Shown here in pieces: positions 28,940 to 39,019 of a stretch of 64,000 nucleotides of DNA. Source of the stretch: Phlyctochytrium arcticum (lineage: Eukaryota; Chytridiomycota; Chytridiomycetes; Chytridiales; Chytridiaceae); contig JAHLKI010000005.1 of assembly GCA_025602905.1 (NCBI GenBank), positions 1 through 64,000 on the forward strand. The letters are read 5' to 3'. A program made the translations under genes and the position numbers. The notes under the pieces were generated by a model, which was given only the letters and a program-made list of their open reading frames with translations, did not search any database and was not told where the DNA came from. Every line of letters starts with the position of its first letter. Position 1 is the first letter of the stretch.

Positions 28940-29447
28940 ATGCGCAATCAAGTCCTTATCTTTTCTCTACCACTTGCCATCATGAGATCGAGAGATTTCA
29001 ATCATCCCCGCATGGGAGGGGTCCCAGAAGCCCCGGTAAGTCTGTTCTGTGACGGACAGCATATACATATCACTTATCTTACGATTGAGTAGAAGAAAAC
29101 TTCCAAGTTTTATTGGAATGTGAACGCCGAGGAGTTTATCCCCGCCGCTCAAAAGGAGCTGGTAAGCTTTTTGTAATGACGATTGAGGATACTGGCTAAC
29201 TCTGCATGTATAGACCGCCAACAACCAGGCCGCCGCCGCCGCCGCCGAGGCGCACTTGAATCCACTGGCGGACGAGTATATTCTCAATCACTTCGAAACT
29301 GTATATACTCCACCCTCACCCGTATATATTCCACACCAACCTGTATATACTCCACACTCACCTGTTTATACCCCACACCACCCTGTATATACCCCACACC
29401 ACCCTGTATATACAACATTCCCCAGTCCTTTCTGCTACAGCCAGTAG
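28940..29447 (+). CDS. Family A copy 13, heptad-repeat tail cut by a stop
   Basis: Exons 28940-29035, 29093-29161 and 29214-29447, phase 0, give 132 residues. Exon 1 reads NQVLIFSLPLAIMRSRDFNH and MGGVPEAP. Exon 2 reads KKTSKFYWNVNAEEFIPA. Exon 3 reads AAAAAAEAHLNPLADEYI, then five VYTPHHP-type heptads and a degenerate sixth. The usual GQW codon TGG is TAG at 29445-29447, so the protein ends CYSQ. The conserved continuation (PFVYTYVVPIAH) is still readable in the same frame to a second stop near 29499. A single substitution would explain this, so it is a recent nonsense allele or a shorter functional form. Confidence 0.7.
29301..29426 (+). repeat. 21-bp tandem repeat in exon 3
   Basis: Six 21-base units (GTATATACYCCACACYMHCCT-like) start at 29301, 29322, 29343, 29364, 29385 and 29406 (last one degenerate). 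Each encodes the heptad VYTPHxP. Other family A copies carry one to three such units, so repeat number varies between members. Confidence 0.9.
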
Positions 29448-29507
29448 CCATTTGTATATACGTACGTAGTTCCTATAGCCCATCCCGTATTCTTTTAGAA
29501 CATTTAT

Positions 29508-30060
29508 TCAATAAGACGCTGAATCGCGCAACACAATACTCTGAGCAAGACTCAATGTCTCTAGATGCAAACTCTTTCGGTTGTTCTCCTCTTCGCACTG
29601 GTGCTTCATATGCTACGCATTGCATGAGTGAAGGCCAAGCGGGATTTGCTCCAGGGCTTGGATACGATCTTACCAGTTTTTTCATTGTTGAGTTAATGGG
29701 CTCTGTTCCGAGATTACCTTTTTGTAATATGACTTCATCAATATCAATATACCTCCCTCTCAAGTGTCAAATAAGAGAATTCCAATACTTACCACAAAGA
29801 ATGACAATGTTAACATATATCTTTAAAATATATAAGACCATGTCTTTAGCGAGGAGAATACATTGATAAATGAAGACATGCCACCAGCCCGACGGGACTC
29901 AAATTGCTTTTAGATAAGTGACTTTCCACAACACAAAGAGCAATGGGATTAAACATGAATGTAGACAAGTCTACCAAACGTCTTTTCACACAAGTTCAGT
30001 CATTGCAAAAGGCGCAAGTTAAGCGTGATTATATGTATATATGTTTCACTATTTACAATG
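29508..30060 (+). other. Family A downstream block after copy 13
   Basis: Contains AATAAGACGCTGAATCGCGC, CATGTCTTTAGCGAGGAGAA, CATGCCACCAGCCCGACGGG, GAATGTAGACAAGTCTACCA, CAAGTTCAGTCATTGCAAAA and TTTACAATGATCAGTGTA. It is the fullest version of the block also seen at 44655 and 61585. No conserved frame. Confidence 0.55.
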
Positions 30061-30141
30061 ATCAGTGTATGTGAACATGATATATTTGAATTTCTTTTTT
30101 TATTTTGCGGAGGTGCTGTTTCCACTATTGGTACAGTAGCT

Positions 30142-30161
30142 GGGGGGGGGGGGGGGGGGGG
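30142..30161 (+). repeat. G20 homopolymer
   Basis: An uninterrupted run of 20 G. Its length is likely imprecise in any assembly. Confidence 0.9.
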
Positions 30162-30383
30162 AATGGTGACGGCCGATGCCGCACGGGCCAGATCCTCTCA
30201 AAGGGGAAGGATTGCCCTTGCAGCCCCCTAGTAGAAGGGGATGGCGTGCGGCGATGTGATGTCAAGTTGAGATTGGACATGCCGCGCATCACCTCCTCAT
30301 CATCAGATCCGACCATGCGTTGTACTTGTGGCACAGACTTGACCTCAGTGACAATCTAGTGTCCCAGATCCACCAGTGTAATC

Positions 30384-30550
30384 ACCCTTCCCATTGACCA
30401 ATAGATTGGGTCTTCGCAGCGCATGATGGGGTAAAGGGACGAGTAGAAGGATGTTATTAATTGGCATCTTTCCTCTGCGGAGGGGCCGACCCTTTTTAAA
30501 CGCGAGGGTCAAAGTTTCCGAGATGTACCCACTTTTAGAAACAGTGTATT
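30384..30550 (-). pseudogene. Inverted family A copy 14: promoter and exon 1
   Basis: On the - strand, TACATCTCGGAAACTTTGAC and CCTCGCGTTTAAAAAGGG (promoter-like) precede ATG 30467-30465. This reads PINNILLLVPLP, with one inserted base before CATCATGCGC, so PIMR and YWSMGRV are out of frame. It is closest to exon 1 of the copy at 26466. Instead of a GTAAGT donor it runs into GATTACACTGGTGGATCTGG, which belongs to the anonymous duplicated region. It is the only family A copy seen on the - strand. Confidence 0.6.
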
Positions 30551-33540
30551 TCATTTGACAACTTGGGTGAGAGCCATTTGTATCCAATCTTGACCGAGTC
30601 CCAAAGGTTGGTTGTGACCAGAGAAAATGGGATGCCCACGTACAAAGACGCCCAAAATTCGGATAGAGTGATGAGGGCTTGAAGTGGTCCATTTGTTCCT
30701 GCACCTCGCCCCTACTCCTCGTGTTACTCAATAGCCCAGTCCACGGACGAAATCCAAAAATCCAGTCGGGTGCGCCCTTGGGTGGACTGTTTCCCATCTT
30801 CGACACTTCTGCGAACGAATCGACGATGTTCCCAGGAATATTGACTATTTTGCATGCACCACCTTCGGAATGCGAAGACATGATGAAGATCTCGAAATGT
30901 GCATCATGATGGCCACCCCTATTGCTAGCTGGGGCATTGCTGGGCTAGATGTGCTGTCGAGTCTCCCATTCATCGCAGCGATGAGTGGGATCATCGCAGC
31001 GATGAGTCTCAAAATTGTCGAACAGGTTGAAGCAGACGGGGATGAAGGGGTTAGTCAGGTCTTTAATCTATTTTGGGCGTTTGAAGATCCAAAACAGGCA
31101 CTTTTAAAACTGGATTAGGATTCCATTACGGGTTTCCGTCAAAGGCTCTAAGTAGACTGGCCGAACGGTGGTCGAACGGTTGTCGAACAGCAGACACGAA
31201 CGGATCCTTGTTTGGAGGGACACGATGTGTGGATTGCGTAAAAATGACTTCTGACAAACTGGTTGAACCGTCGTCGAACGGCTGCCGAACGGGTCCCGTT
31301 TTGGGCGTCTAAAAGTTCATCATGGAAAACTTTGTGAGCGTATTGGGAGGCTGCCCCATCTCATTTTCCGACCAGGGGTATCGGGCGAAGAAGACTTCTG
31401 GCCTACGAAGTGGAAGAATTCATGCTGGAGGATGCATTCTAGAGACAATTCAATAGTGCCCCGCCCATACGAGCTCGGGTCTCTAAGCACCTCAGCGTTG
31501 AAGTTTGTCAGAACCACGCGAATTCATCTATCTATACTGCCGCCAGTGCGTCAATGAAATCTTCGAATGGGACCCGCGACCGGTGCGACTCTAAACCAAT
31601 CTCGATGATGTACAGGTGTCGCGAACATCAGGATCTTTTGTGTGTCGTCATCAGGGTTATTGGCACACGATAGTCGCGTTGAGGGTTTGGTCGAATGCGA
31701 ATGCACCAACGGCAAGGAGTGGACCCCTTAAAGTAACACGCCACGGTTTCTTGGCCATGATGGTCTTGCGATGGCGGATACCGTGCTGGCCACGGTCGTA
31801 TTGAGATGCCCCAAGGCCGGATTGTCTACCGCCCGCTTTCTGAGCAGGACTTTGCTGATGGCATTGTGTACCAGAGCGATTTCAGTCTGAACCTTCAGCA
31901 ATTCACGCGCATCTTTCTCGTTCTGCCCGGCAGCAGTAAGTTGGCTGTCGTAGCTTTTACGCGTCTGGGGCAAACAAAATTTAGCCCGTAAGGAGTGGGC
32001 CCATCAGGGTGGAATGCTTTACCTTTTCGGCCATCATGGTCTTGCGCTGATTGAAGTGAGACACCGCAGTTATTTTAGCCATGATGATCTTGCGCTGATC
32101 GATGACAAGGGTTATGCGGTAGGTGATAAAGGCATTAGAACACTTTTTGGTGAAGGGTCCATAATACCAACAAGGCATCAAAAGAGCACTGGGAAGGATT
32201 GCTGCGACATTGTGGTATTGAAACCGGAGGCGGTGAATCGTGAACCATTGGGGTATTTCAGCTGGTGGAGAGAGCAAGCCCGACACGCGGCAAATTGATC
32301 AAGAATGGTTGGAAACCTTTGAAAATGAGTTAGCATGCATGATAATACTAGACGAGGATGAGACTTTATACATACTGTGTTGCCGCTAAGAATTAACGAA
32401 TTCAATTCTTTGCATCAATACAGCTACTGCAGCGCCATTGCACTAAGCAGACAGAATGCACATCCTGAGCATGCGCAGAGCCAGGGATCGTCTACTTCAT
32501 GGCCCTTGATCAAATCAAAATTGATTTTAGTTTGTGGGCTTGTCAGTCGCAATGCGACAAAACACTCACGTTTGTTATATACTCGTTAGGCACCGTGGCC
32601 GGGCTAATCAGTCGGTGGAAAAAGTCGTTGCTGAAGCATTTGCTGTCGTGGTCGTCTTCCGGGTCGGTGCAGCGCTGTCCTTTTAGTGAAAATCCCTTTG
32701 GCCAAACGTTCGAAATTCCAAGATTCATCATCGCCGTTCATCGCGAACGACGCGACGCGCATCGACTGCGCCACGTTTCACGTGTGAGGTTGAATTCGTT
32801 TTTGGAACTTTACGAGGGTATCCACGCGAGTAAACTCTGCGTTATAGACATCACGGTAGGAAAAGAGTGACGTGTTATGCATTGGCTATTCTAGATGGAC
32901 AAAAGTATCTATACTTCAATCGCTTCAATGATTTCCGAGACCCTCCACAGTCAGGTGGGGTCCGTGACAATGGCCAAGCGGGGGATTCAAGCGGATGATG
33001 GGAACTTTTGCCAGACCAATTGTCTTTGACCAAGCTCAAAAACCCAACTGGAATTCACGCCTCCCGTAAGATCCCCCCCCACGCCTTTGTGACGCCCATG
33101 TTGACAGAATTCACGCCGAGGTACTGCGCAATGTTCGTGAGGTCCCCAGGCCAAAGTGAAGCATTTAGTCTATTACCTTACTATCGCCCGGTCTCCCATC
33201 ACTTCTCCCCACGCACTACCCACTTCCCAGCCATTCTCACAACTAATTCCATCGGGCCCTTCTCCAAAAACACTGGTGTGTGCAATACTTGCCCCCCACA
33301 ACCGGGCCATCCCCCACCATGAATATTGCCCGGACCACCATCACTCACCAACTGCCATGCCAAGATACAATGTGTTTTCCCATGCTCATGTGTAGGAAAC
33401 TTGGCTTTGGGATTCGGCCTACGGCCTTGAGGATTGGCCCAAGATTCCAAGATTTTGGACTCGGCCTTCGGCCTCGAGGTCACGTGAAAAGTCACGTTGA
33501 AAATCTCACTTTAAATTTAAATATATAGAATATAGAATTG
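30551..33540. repeat. Anonymous duplicated region, copy 1
   Basis: Shares segments in the same order with 45700-47200: CCAATCTTGACCGAG, CCCAAAATTCGGA, GGCCATCATGGTCTTGCGCT, GGTGATAAAGGCATTAGAAC, GAGGCGGTGAATCGTGAACC, AGTTAGCATGCATGATAATA and GGCCAAACGTTCGAAATTCC. Minus-strand frames near 31981-32286 and 46241-46792 share IHRLRF, GPF(T/P)KKC and AFIT, so a decayed minus-strand gene is possible. Around 31155-31295 a CGAACGG-rich stretch (GGTCGAACGGTTGTCGAACA) is repeated. An 82-codon plus frame at 30870-31118 (IAAMSGIIAAMSLKIVEQVE) is unrecognised. Confidence 0.45.
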
Positions 33541-33727
33541 AGTTGAAGCTGTGTTGGAAACTTGGAGCGGCACAACCTGGGATTCGGCTGGGAAGTACTC
33601 TATCGCTCTATCGCCCAATCAACCACTGTTGTTCTCTAGAAGGACATTGGCCTCCTAGCACCACCCTACGGTTGAACAACCTCCAGTTTAAACAAACGTT
33701 TACGCCGACTCGCCATTGCATTTCAAC

Positions 33728-34960
33728 ATGTCCCAACACCAAACTCGACAAGCAATGAAGTTTGCTACCCACAAAAGCACCCTACCTGGAGCTGCAGGAA
33801 GGGGGAAAGCTTTTAGGGATGTCGGTTTGGATGAGGAAACCAGGAGTGAACTCTCCGACATTCCTCCTGGGCAACGTAATGGCACAGAGACCTCTGAAGT
33901 GAGGAAAAATCCGCCCGGTATAAACGAAGAGGAAAGAGATAACCGAATGGAAGTCAAAGAGGTCCTCCTAGTGCGCACCGCGGCGGTAAAGGGGAAAGCG
34001 AATGCTAACCCCGCGGACTCTTCTCTTGGACGGGCTGTGGAAGGAATGTCTCTTGGAGGCAAACCCACCGAAACCCCCCTTGGAAGTCCTGCGAACCAAG
34101 ACGATATCATTGCGCGAATGCGAATGGAAATCGAAGCTGCGTATGCGGCGAAGTTCGCCGAGTTGGAAGCACGAGTGAATGCTTGTGAAGTCGCGGAAGG
34201 TGCGATGGCCAAAGGCCCCAACCATGGACAAATGCTGCTACATGCGTTGTTCAAAACGTCTAATATGACTGTGTACAGTGGTACAGACGGTGAGGATTCA
34301 CCTGAAGTCATTCGTGATTTTTTCGCAGCTCATCACGACTACTTGGACTATCCCCTAGCTGGATTATCTGACGATGACCGCTTCGGGGAAGGGTATGTCA
34401 CCTACATCAGCCGTCTTCTGAAAGATGCGGCGCGTAATTGGCTTGTATCCCTGAGCGTAGAGGGCAAGCGTCCCAGAAGTCGCGAGGACTTGGAGCGAAT
34501 GCTCAAGGAACGGTTTCAAGATCGGAACCGCCGCGAGAAAACGCTGGCCGCATTGCGCAGCCTAGTCTGCAACAACTACTCTTCGTTCAACGCCAAGTTG
34601 AACAACTTGGTTGAACAGTCTGTAAACGATGGGGCGGAATCTATCCCCGCCGATGACTTGTGCAAGTATTTCCGCGAGGGCTTGCTTCGAGGCGGCACAA
34701 TTTGGAGCGAGCTTGTCTGGCATATTGCCGGCGTGACCATTGCTCGCAAGTACCGCCCTGGCCTCAAGGACTTACAAGAGATCGGATTCCAATTGTTGAA
34801 TGACATGGGATACAATAACGAGGGCAAGTACGTGTATGTGTCGGGATTGACGTACGACACCCAAGCCCATCCGACCGAAGACCCGTCGGATAACGCTGGC
34901 GGCGGGAGGGCCAAGCGGACCGGTAAGGCGCCCCGTAACGGTCGATCAGCCCCGTACTAA
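33728..34960 (+). CDS. gag: Gypsy-3 Gag
   Basis: 410 residues from ATG 33728 (SQHQTRQAMKFATHK). The Gag core aligns with Gypsy-1 and Gypsy-2: IRDFFAAHHDYLDY, RLLKDAARNWLVSL, LERMLKERFQDRNRREK, NNYSSFNAKLNNL, CKYFREGLLRGGTIW. It ends at TAA 34958-34960. The zinc knuckle CYTCGGKGHYARIC lies just downstream (35026-35067) in another frame, so a frameshift has removed it from the open frame. The long intact frame contrasts with the eroded pol, which may mean recent inactivation or use of gag in trans. Confidence 0.75.
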   Translation: MSQHQTRQAMKFATHKSTLPGAAGRGKAFRDVGLDEETRSELSDIPPGQRNGTETSEVRKNPPGINEEERDNRMEVKEVLLVRTAAVKGKANANPADSSLGRAVEGMSLGGKPTETPLGSPANQDDIIARMRMEIEAAYAAKFAELEARVNACEVAEGAMAKGPNHGQMLLHALFKTSNMTVYSGTDGEDSPEVIRDFFAAHHDYLDYPLAGLSDDDRFGEGYVTYISRLLKDAARNWLVSLSVEGKRPRSREDLERMLKERFQDRNRREKTLAALRSLVCNNYSSFNAKLNNLVEQSVNDGAESIPADDLCKYFREGLLRGGTIWSELVWHIAGVTIARKYRPGLKDLQEIGFQLLNDMGYNNEGKYVYVSGLTYDTQAHPTEDPSDNAGGGRAKRTGKAPRNGRSAPY

Positions 34961-35399
34961 GGGTCGCTCCGACGAAAGACAAAGCTGGATCGAACGATCA
35001 GCCTCAATGCAGGCCAGATGCGCACTGCTACACCTGCGGTGGCAAAGGGCATTACGCCAGAATTTGCCTCAAGTCCTTTCAGCCCAAGTAGCATCTGGAA
35101 CGGGATCGAAGAATCCCAAGAAGTACCGCAGGTTCCAGGGAAATTAGATAGAATGGTTGCTGACAACGCAGAACTTCCATCCCCTTTTTTCATGTATCGA
35201 TAATTCAAATAAATGTGTTTCTCACAAACTTGTGCAAAGTTTTTTTTTGATCCGGAAGATTCAAACGGCGTTGGAAGAAAAGACATCAACGGAAGATCAA
35301 CCGTCTGGCGGTGTTCGGGTTGCTTCCACTGGTGTATTCTCTTCCAACACCAAACCTCCTCCAAGATGGGCGAAACAAGGATTTGACCCGGTTATTGCA

Positions 35400-35870
35400 C
35401 TTGCAGTAAATGGCAAGATGGCCTGAATGCTCATCGACACGAGATGCGACACTTTGATGATCAACGATCATTGAATCAAGTAACACCGACCTATTCACCA
35501 ACCTCAGATATTGAAGTAGAGTGGGGCAATGACGGAGACAGCTTCATGTCGGGTTCTCTGGATTTGTATTCAAACGACGGTCACAAATGCCAGTTTGGTG
35601 AAATGCCGTTCACTGTGGCGCCGCTTCATGTAGACGACATTCTTGGTCGCCCTTTCATCCTTGGACTGGAGCCGTGCACTTGAATAAGGTTGACGATCGA
35701 GATATATGTTGAGCACATCTTGAACGAGAAGGTTCATCACAGAAAGCACATGTACTCAATACAATAGGCTGGCTTTGGGCCCGAGGAAGCTACTTGGGAA
35801 CCACTTAAGCACCTCGAGGATACGGCTGTACTGGAGATGTGGGAATTAGCTCATCCCCCAGCAAAGGACC
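35400..35870 (+). pseudogene. Gypsy-3 pol remnant: protease joined to chromodomain
   Basis: VNGKMA, a stop, MLIDTRCDTLMIND (protease with DTG changed to DTR) and VAPLHVDDILGRPFILGLE lead, at about 35690, directly to a segment matching the chromodomain region of Gypsy-1 (VEHILNEKVHHRKHMYS; AGFGPEEATWEP; KHLEDTAVLEMWELA). About 3 kb of pol is missing between them. Confidence 0.7.
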
Positions 35871-36399
35871 GAATTCGCGCGCCATTGGCAAAGAGCAAAC
35901 GCCACCCAAAGGCCACCGCATCGGATAAAGTTCCGAATGCTTCTGCAGCTAGAAGTCTCGACATCGGGAATGATGAAAGATCTTCGACGCAAATGTGTCT
36001 GATCATCTGGATTGATGATACCCAACTTGATGCAAAACAATAGCAGAAAAAGGCCGGTAATAAGACATAAACTTGTCTATCTTTACTCTCCAGCACTTCG
36101 CAGAAGCGACTGTGGAGATCCTCTCACCATCCGCATCATCGAAGCAAAAGCAATGATGCGCACATCACCCGAACAGGATGTTCTACATCCAAGGTTGCTC
36201 CTTGCAACAATGCGTCTCGCTTGTTGGAACTCCCGTAGGTCTGATCAACCTGAAATGGGTGGATGCTTTGCTCATGCATGAACAAAGAGAGAACAAGGAC
36301 GACATCGTCGCTTCAGAATAAACGAAAGGTCGTTCGAGGTAATGCAAGGTGAAGAGTTTGGTGTAAGACAATCCAAAGAATATATTGACATGATGGTGA

Positions 36400-36480
36400 T
36401 GATGTGCGATAAGAACATGGGATAAGAGTTAAAGTTAACATGATGTGCGATAAGAATATGGGATAGAATTAAAGTTAACA
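36400..36480 (+). repeat. 41-bp tandem duplication
   Basis: TGATGTGCGATAAGAACATG... at 36400-36440 is followed by a near-identical 40-base copy at 36441-36480. It is in no coding frame. Confidence 0.85.
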
Positions 36481-36717
36481 GGGAGAAGCAGCATATTAGG
36501 CTATTTCTGAAGAAGCGTATCACTAACAAGGTTAAGCTTCTTGGTGTCCCAAGGTCCAGATCCAAGCTACCGCGGACCTGCCGCTCCTCCCGCTTGATGA
36601 GTCCCAGGCTCAAGTGCCCGGGGTATACTAGTCGAGACCCCGCTTGGACTGCCGTTTCAACACAGCACGCATCATCCGTCGAATTACGATTTAAGCTTCA
36701 TGGTAGAGACATACGAT

Positions 36718-36960
36718 TTAGATATACAGCGTATCGAGGATGACACCAATTTCTCGACTAGTTGCAGCGGGTTGGCAGGGTTGACTCAACACGCGTCTGT
36801 TTGAAGTACAGAGTAAGCAAATTGAAAGGAGTAATATGGAATAAACAAACTTCGCATTCTTTGCTGTCGCATTTGCTGGAACGGAGACCTCCGCAATGAA
36901 GTAAGTAGTAAGTGCGGGATCCCAAAAGTAATTGACGCGCGCGGTCGGTCTTGACATTAC
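36718..36960 (-). pseudogene. Family C copy 3, 5' part only
   Basis: The frame 36957-36718 contains ARVNYFWDPAL and ANATAKNAKFVYSILL, matching ARVNYYWTSALT and ANATASDATFTYSLLL upstream of the VGPPPSRV exon of copy 2. The VGPPPSRV exon itself is replaced, and no mini-exons follow. Confidence 0.35.
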
Positions 36961-37983
36961 GCGTCAATCAGCGATGCGTTCATTACTTGGGCACCAATTA
37001 TTGAAATTGGCATTTGAGATTGAGATGCATCCAAGAAATTTTAGTGAGGGCGAATGAAAGCCCTACACAAAGTTTGGGCGTACGCTCCTTTCGGGGCTGT
37101 CAGATCCCTGATTGATTTTGATCAGGTTTACTATTGTCATTTAGGGCCGCTGTCAGTCCGCAAATTTTGTGGAGGGAAAACATTCCCAAAATTTTCTCGG
37201 ATGACTTTGATTTGGCCTTGGCCTCGGAATTAGGTTTCAAAGTCGTTTTGGCGAAACGTTCCAAATTCCAAAATGGAAGATTGTGAGATGCGGCGGGTGG
37301 CAAAGCCACGGCACGACCGCCTTTATGACGTGATTGATGCACATGCAATTTACCCGGCTTCCCTCAAAAAAGGGTCCAATATAAACAAATTGCCTGATGG
37401 GAAGCAAGCTTTTCAATCTTGGAGTCATCCCGGGAATATGGAGCAATTTGCAGCGCCAAAATAAATGAACCTTGGAAGTTTTCAGTTTTAGTGAGGAGAT
37501 TCACCATTGGGTTCACACATATATCCTTGAGAATCAGGTTGAATAAAACATAAAACGCTAGCCTCTATAGGCATGGCAATTTTTACGCATCGCACTTCAT
37601 AGTTTTGGCCCGACTTTGACGCGTCATGTAATGACTGACGCGTCACAAACCGACTTGAGCCCCGATTTCCCCCACATTTACCATCACTGTCGGTGCACAG
37701 ATCCACCAGCCGTCAACTCTGAAATTGCATCTGTGCACTTTTGTGCAAATCAGCTGCAAAAAGCACCGTTTTTACGACCATGTGGAGAGACGCGTGTCGG
37801 ACTTTCCGGGCCAAAGTCCACCTGTCGGGCCAAATAAAAAGTGTGCATTTCACGTTGAAAACTCACTCGTCCTTCTCAAACCAACCATCAACCATCCACC
37901 CTCGAAGTTATCATGCCCCTTCCGTCCGCCAGTATCGTGACGACTGGAGTCATACATTACGCCGGGCGCTCCAACTATTTACT
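36961..37983. promoter_or_regulatory. C-B intergenic region with ACGCGT palindromes, copy 4
   Basis: TTACGCGTCAATCA near 36958, TTGACGCGTCATG near 37617 and TGACGCGTCACA near 37634. The CGGGCCAAA pair is near 37807-37833. AAACGTTCCAAATTCCAAAA is near 37254. Same order as in the other three copies. Confidence 0.5.
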
Positions 37984-38137
37984 ATGTCCAGTCTGAAAAC
38001 TATGCCAACAAACGAGAACTCCTGCGGTCCATGCATCCACATGCTCACTAGCATAAGAAAAAGAAAACTCTTCTATCCCCTGCATCAACTCATCCACTGG
38101 AATAGCCACAGCTGTTGGCCGCGCGGAAATGTCCTCG
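37984..38137 (+). pseudogene. Family B copy 4
   Basis: Reads SSLKTMPTNENSCGPCIHML, with the CGPC motif intact, then after an indel HQLIHWNSHSC, ending at a GTAAGA donor at 38138. The upstream start ATG of copy 2 is GTG here, but ATG 37984 remains. The mini-exon AAGAAAGCGGCTCAG follows at 38193. The DILGRAEV end is replaced by WPRGNVL. Confidence 0.4.
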
Positions 38138-38270
38138 GTAAGATCGACGTTTTTCGAGATATTAATCTCGTCCCAATCTAACAATTTGACAGAAGAAAGC
38201 GGCTCAGAGCCTCCCATTGCCAATTATGCGCTTGAGAATTTAAAATTCTTTGCCTACGACGAATTTAACA

Positions 38271-38483
38271 ATGCCTCGCCCAATACCTCTTTTCCTTTTG
38301 TCGCTGGCAATTATGTTTTCGACAAACACAACATGCTGGACCATGGGAAGGGTCCCAAAAGCCCCAGTAAGTCTCTTCCAAGACGGACCGTTCATGCATA
38401 TCACTTACCTCGCGATTGAGTAGCCGAAAGATCGTCAAGTGGAACGAAAATCTACGCATCACTATTCCCCACCCGGCCCCAGC
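38271..38483 (+). pseudogene. Family A copy 15
   Basis: Exon 1 38271-38366 has LAIMF and CWTMGRVPKAP. Intron 38367-38423. Exon 2 has VKWNENLRI in a frame that does not match the splice phase. No intron 2 or exon 3 follows; the sequence passes into the next copy's leader. A palindrome AGAATTTAAAATTCT lies at 38235-38249. Confidence 0.5.
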
Positions 38484-38524
38484 GCTGAGGAACCATCCTT
38501 AGCTCACGGAATCGCTTTGTCAAA

Positions 38525-38836
38525 ATGCCCAACTACAAGCACATCACTTTTCACCTTCCTCCCGCCATAATGCTCTCAAAGAACTCTCCGTCAGGAGTTG
38601 GGCAGGGTCCATTGCAAGATCGACGACGGCTCATTTGTCACTCACCTTGCGATTTAAAGACAATGACATCAAAGGCCTTCAAGTGGAACGTACATGCCGA
38701 GGAATTTCGCCCAGCGTTCCGCCTCCGCTGGCAACCAACAGAACGTGCGATGACAAATCCACAACGGCAAACGCGGCATAGCCGTCAATGTGGTTCTCCC
38801 GAATGGGGCCATCGCACCTGCCTACGACTAAACTAG
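38525..38836 (+). CDS. Family A copy 16, intron 1 turned into coding sequence
   Basis: A 103-residue single frame. It starts PNYKHITFHLPPAIMLSK, then lacks the end of exon 1 and the 5' splice site (GGGCAGGGTCCATTGCAAGA). It reads the former intron as DRRRLICHSPCDLK and goes directly into exon 2 (TSKAFKWNVHAEEFRPA). Exon 3 is absent. Instead the DNA near 38769-38826 carries, in another frame, GIAVNVVLPNGAIAPAYD, a module also found at the end of the repeat gene at 52740-53317. Either a new gene form or a decayed copy. Confidence 0.45.
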   Translation: MPNYKHITFHLPPAIMLSKNSPSGVGQGPLQDRRRLICHSPCDLKTMTSKAFKWNVHAEEFRPAFRLRWQPTERAMTNPQRQTRHSRQCGSPEWGHRTCLRLN

Positions 38837-38900
38837 TCGCTCAGGCCAGAGTCTGTTTCATCACCACCTCAACAAACGACATAACGACATTCCCTCCTGA

Positions 38901-38940
38901 TGGATACATCTCGGAGACTTTGACTCTCAGGGTATAAGGT
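38901..38940 (+). promoter_or_regulatory. Family A core promoter
   Basis: TGGATACATCTCGGAGACTT, TGACTCTCAG and GGTATAAGGT. The palindrome AGAATTTTAAATTCT is at 38977-38991, 28 bases before the ATG. Confidence 0.65.
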
Positions 38941-39019
38941 CCGCCCCCCGCAATGGAAAATAAATCTTTACCCTTGAGAATTTTAAATTCTTTTCATACG
39001 ACTCTACGACGATTCAATC

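Larger units (their letters stand above)
33650..36290 (+). mobile_element. Internally deleted Gypsy element (Gypsy-3)
   Basis: A degenerate primer site (CCTAGCACCACCC near 33654) is followed by an open gag, a zinc knuckle, a damaged protease and then, without RT, RNase H or integrase, the chromodomain tail and a 3' part similar to Gypsy-1. LTR ends could not be placed. It is non-autonomous. Confidence 0.7.

Noticed and set aside
30105..30359. Gly-rich frame across the G20 run
   Set aside because: Glycines come only from the homopolymer; no similar frame in the duplicated region.
31150..31300. CGAACGG-rich stretch as a defined regulatory array
   Set aside because: Spacing is irregular and it is not kept in the second copy of the region, so only its presence is noted.
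36400..36480. Two-copy direct repeat as a CRISPR array
   Set aside because: Units are contiguous with no spacers, and only two copies exist.
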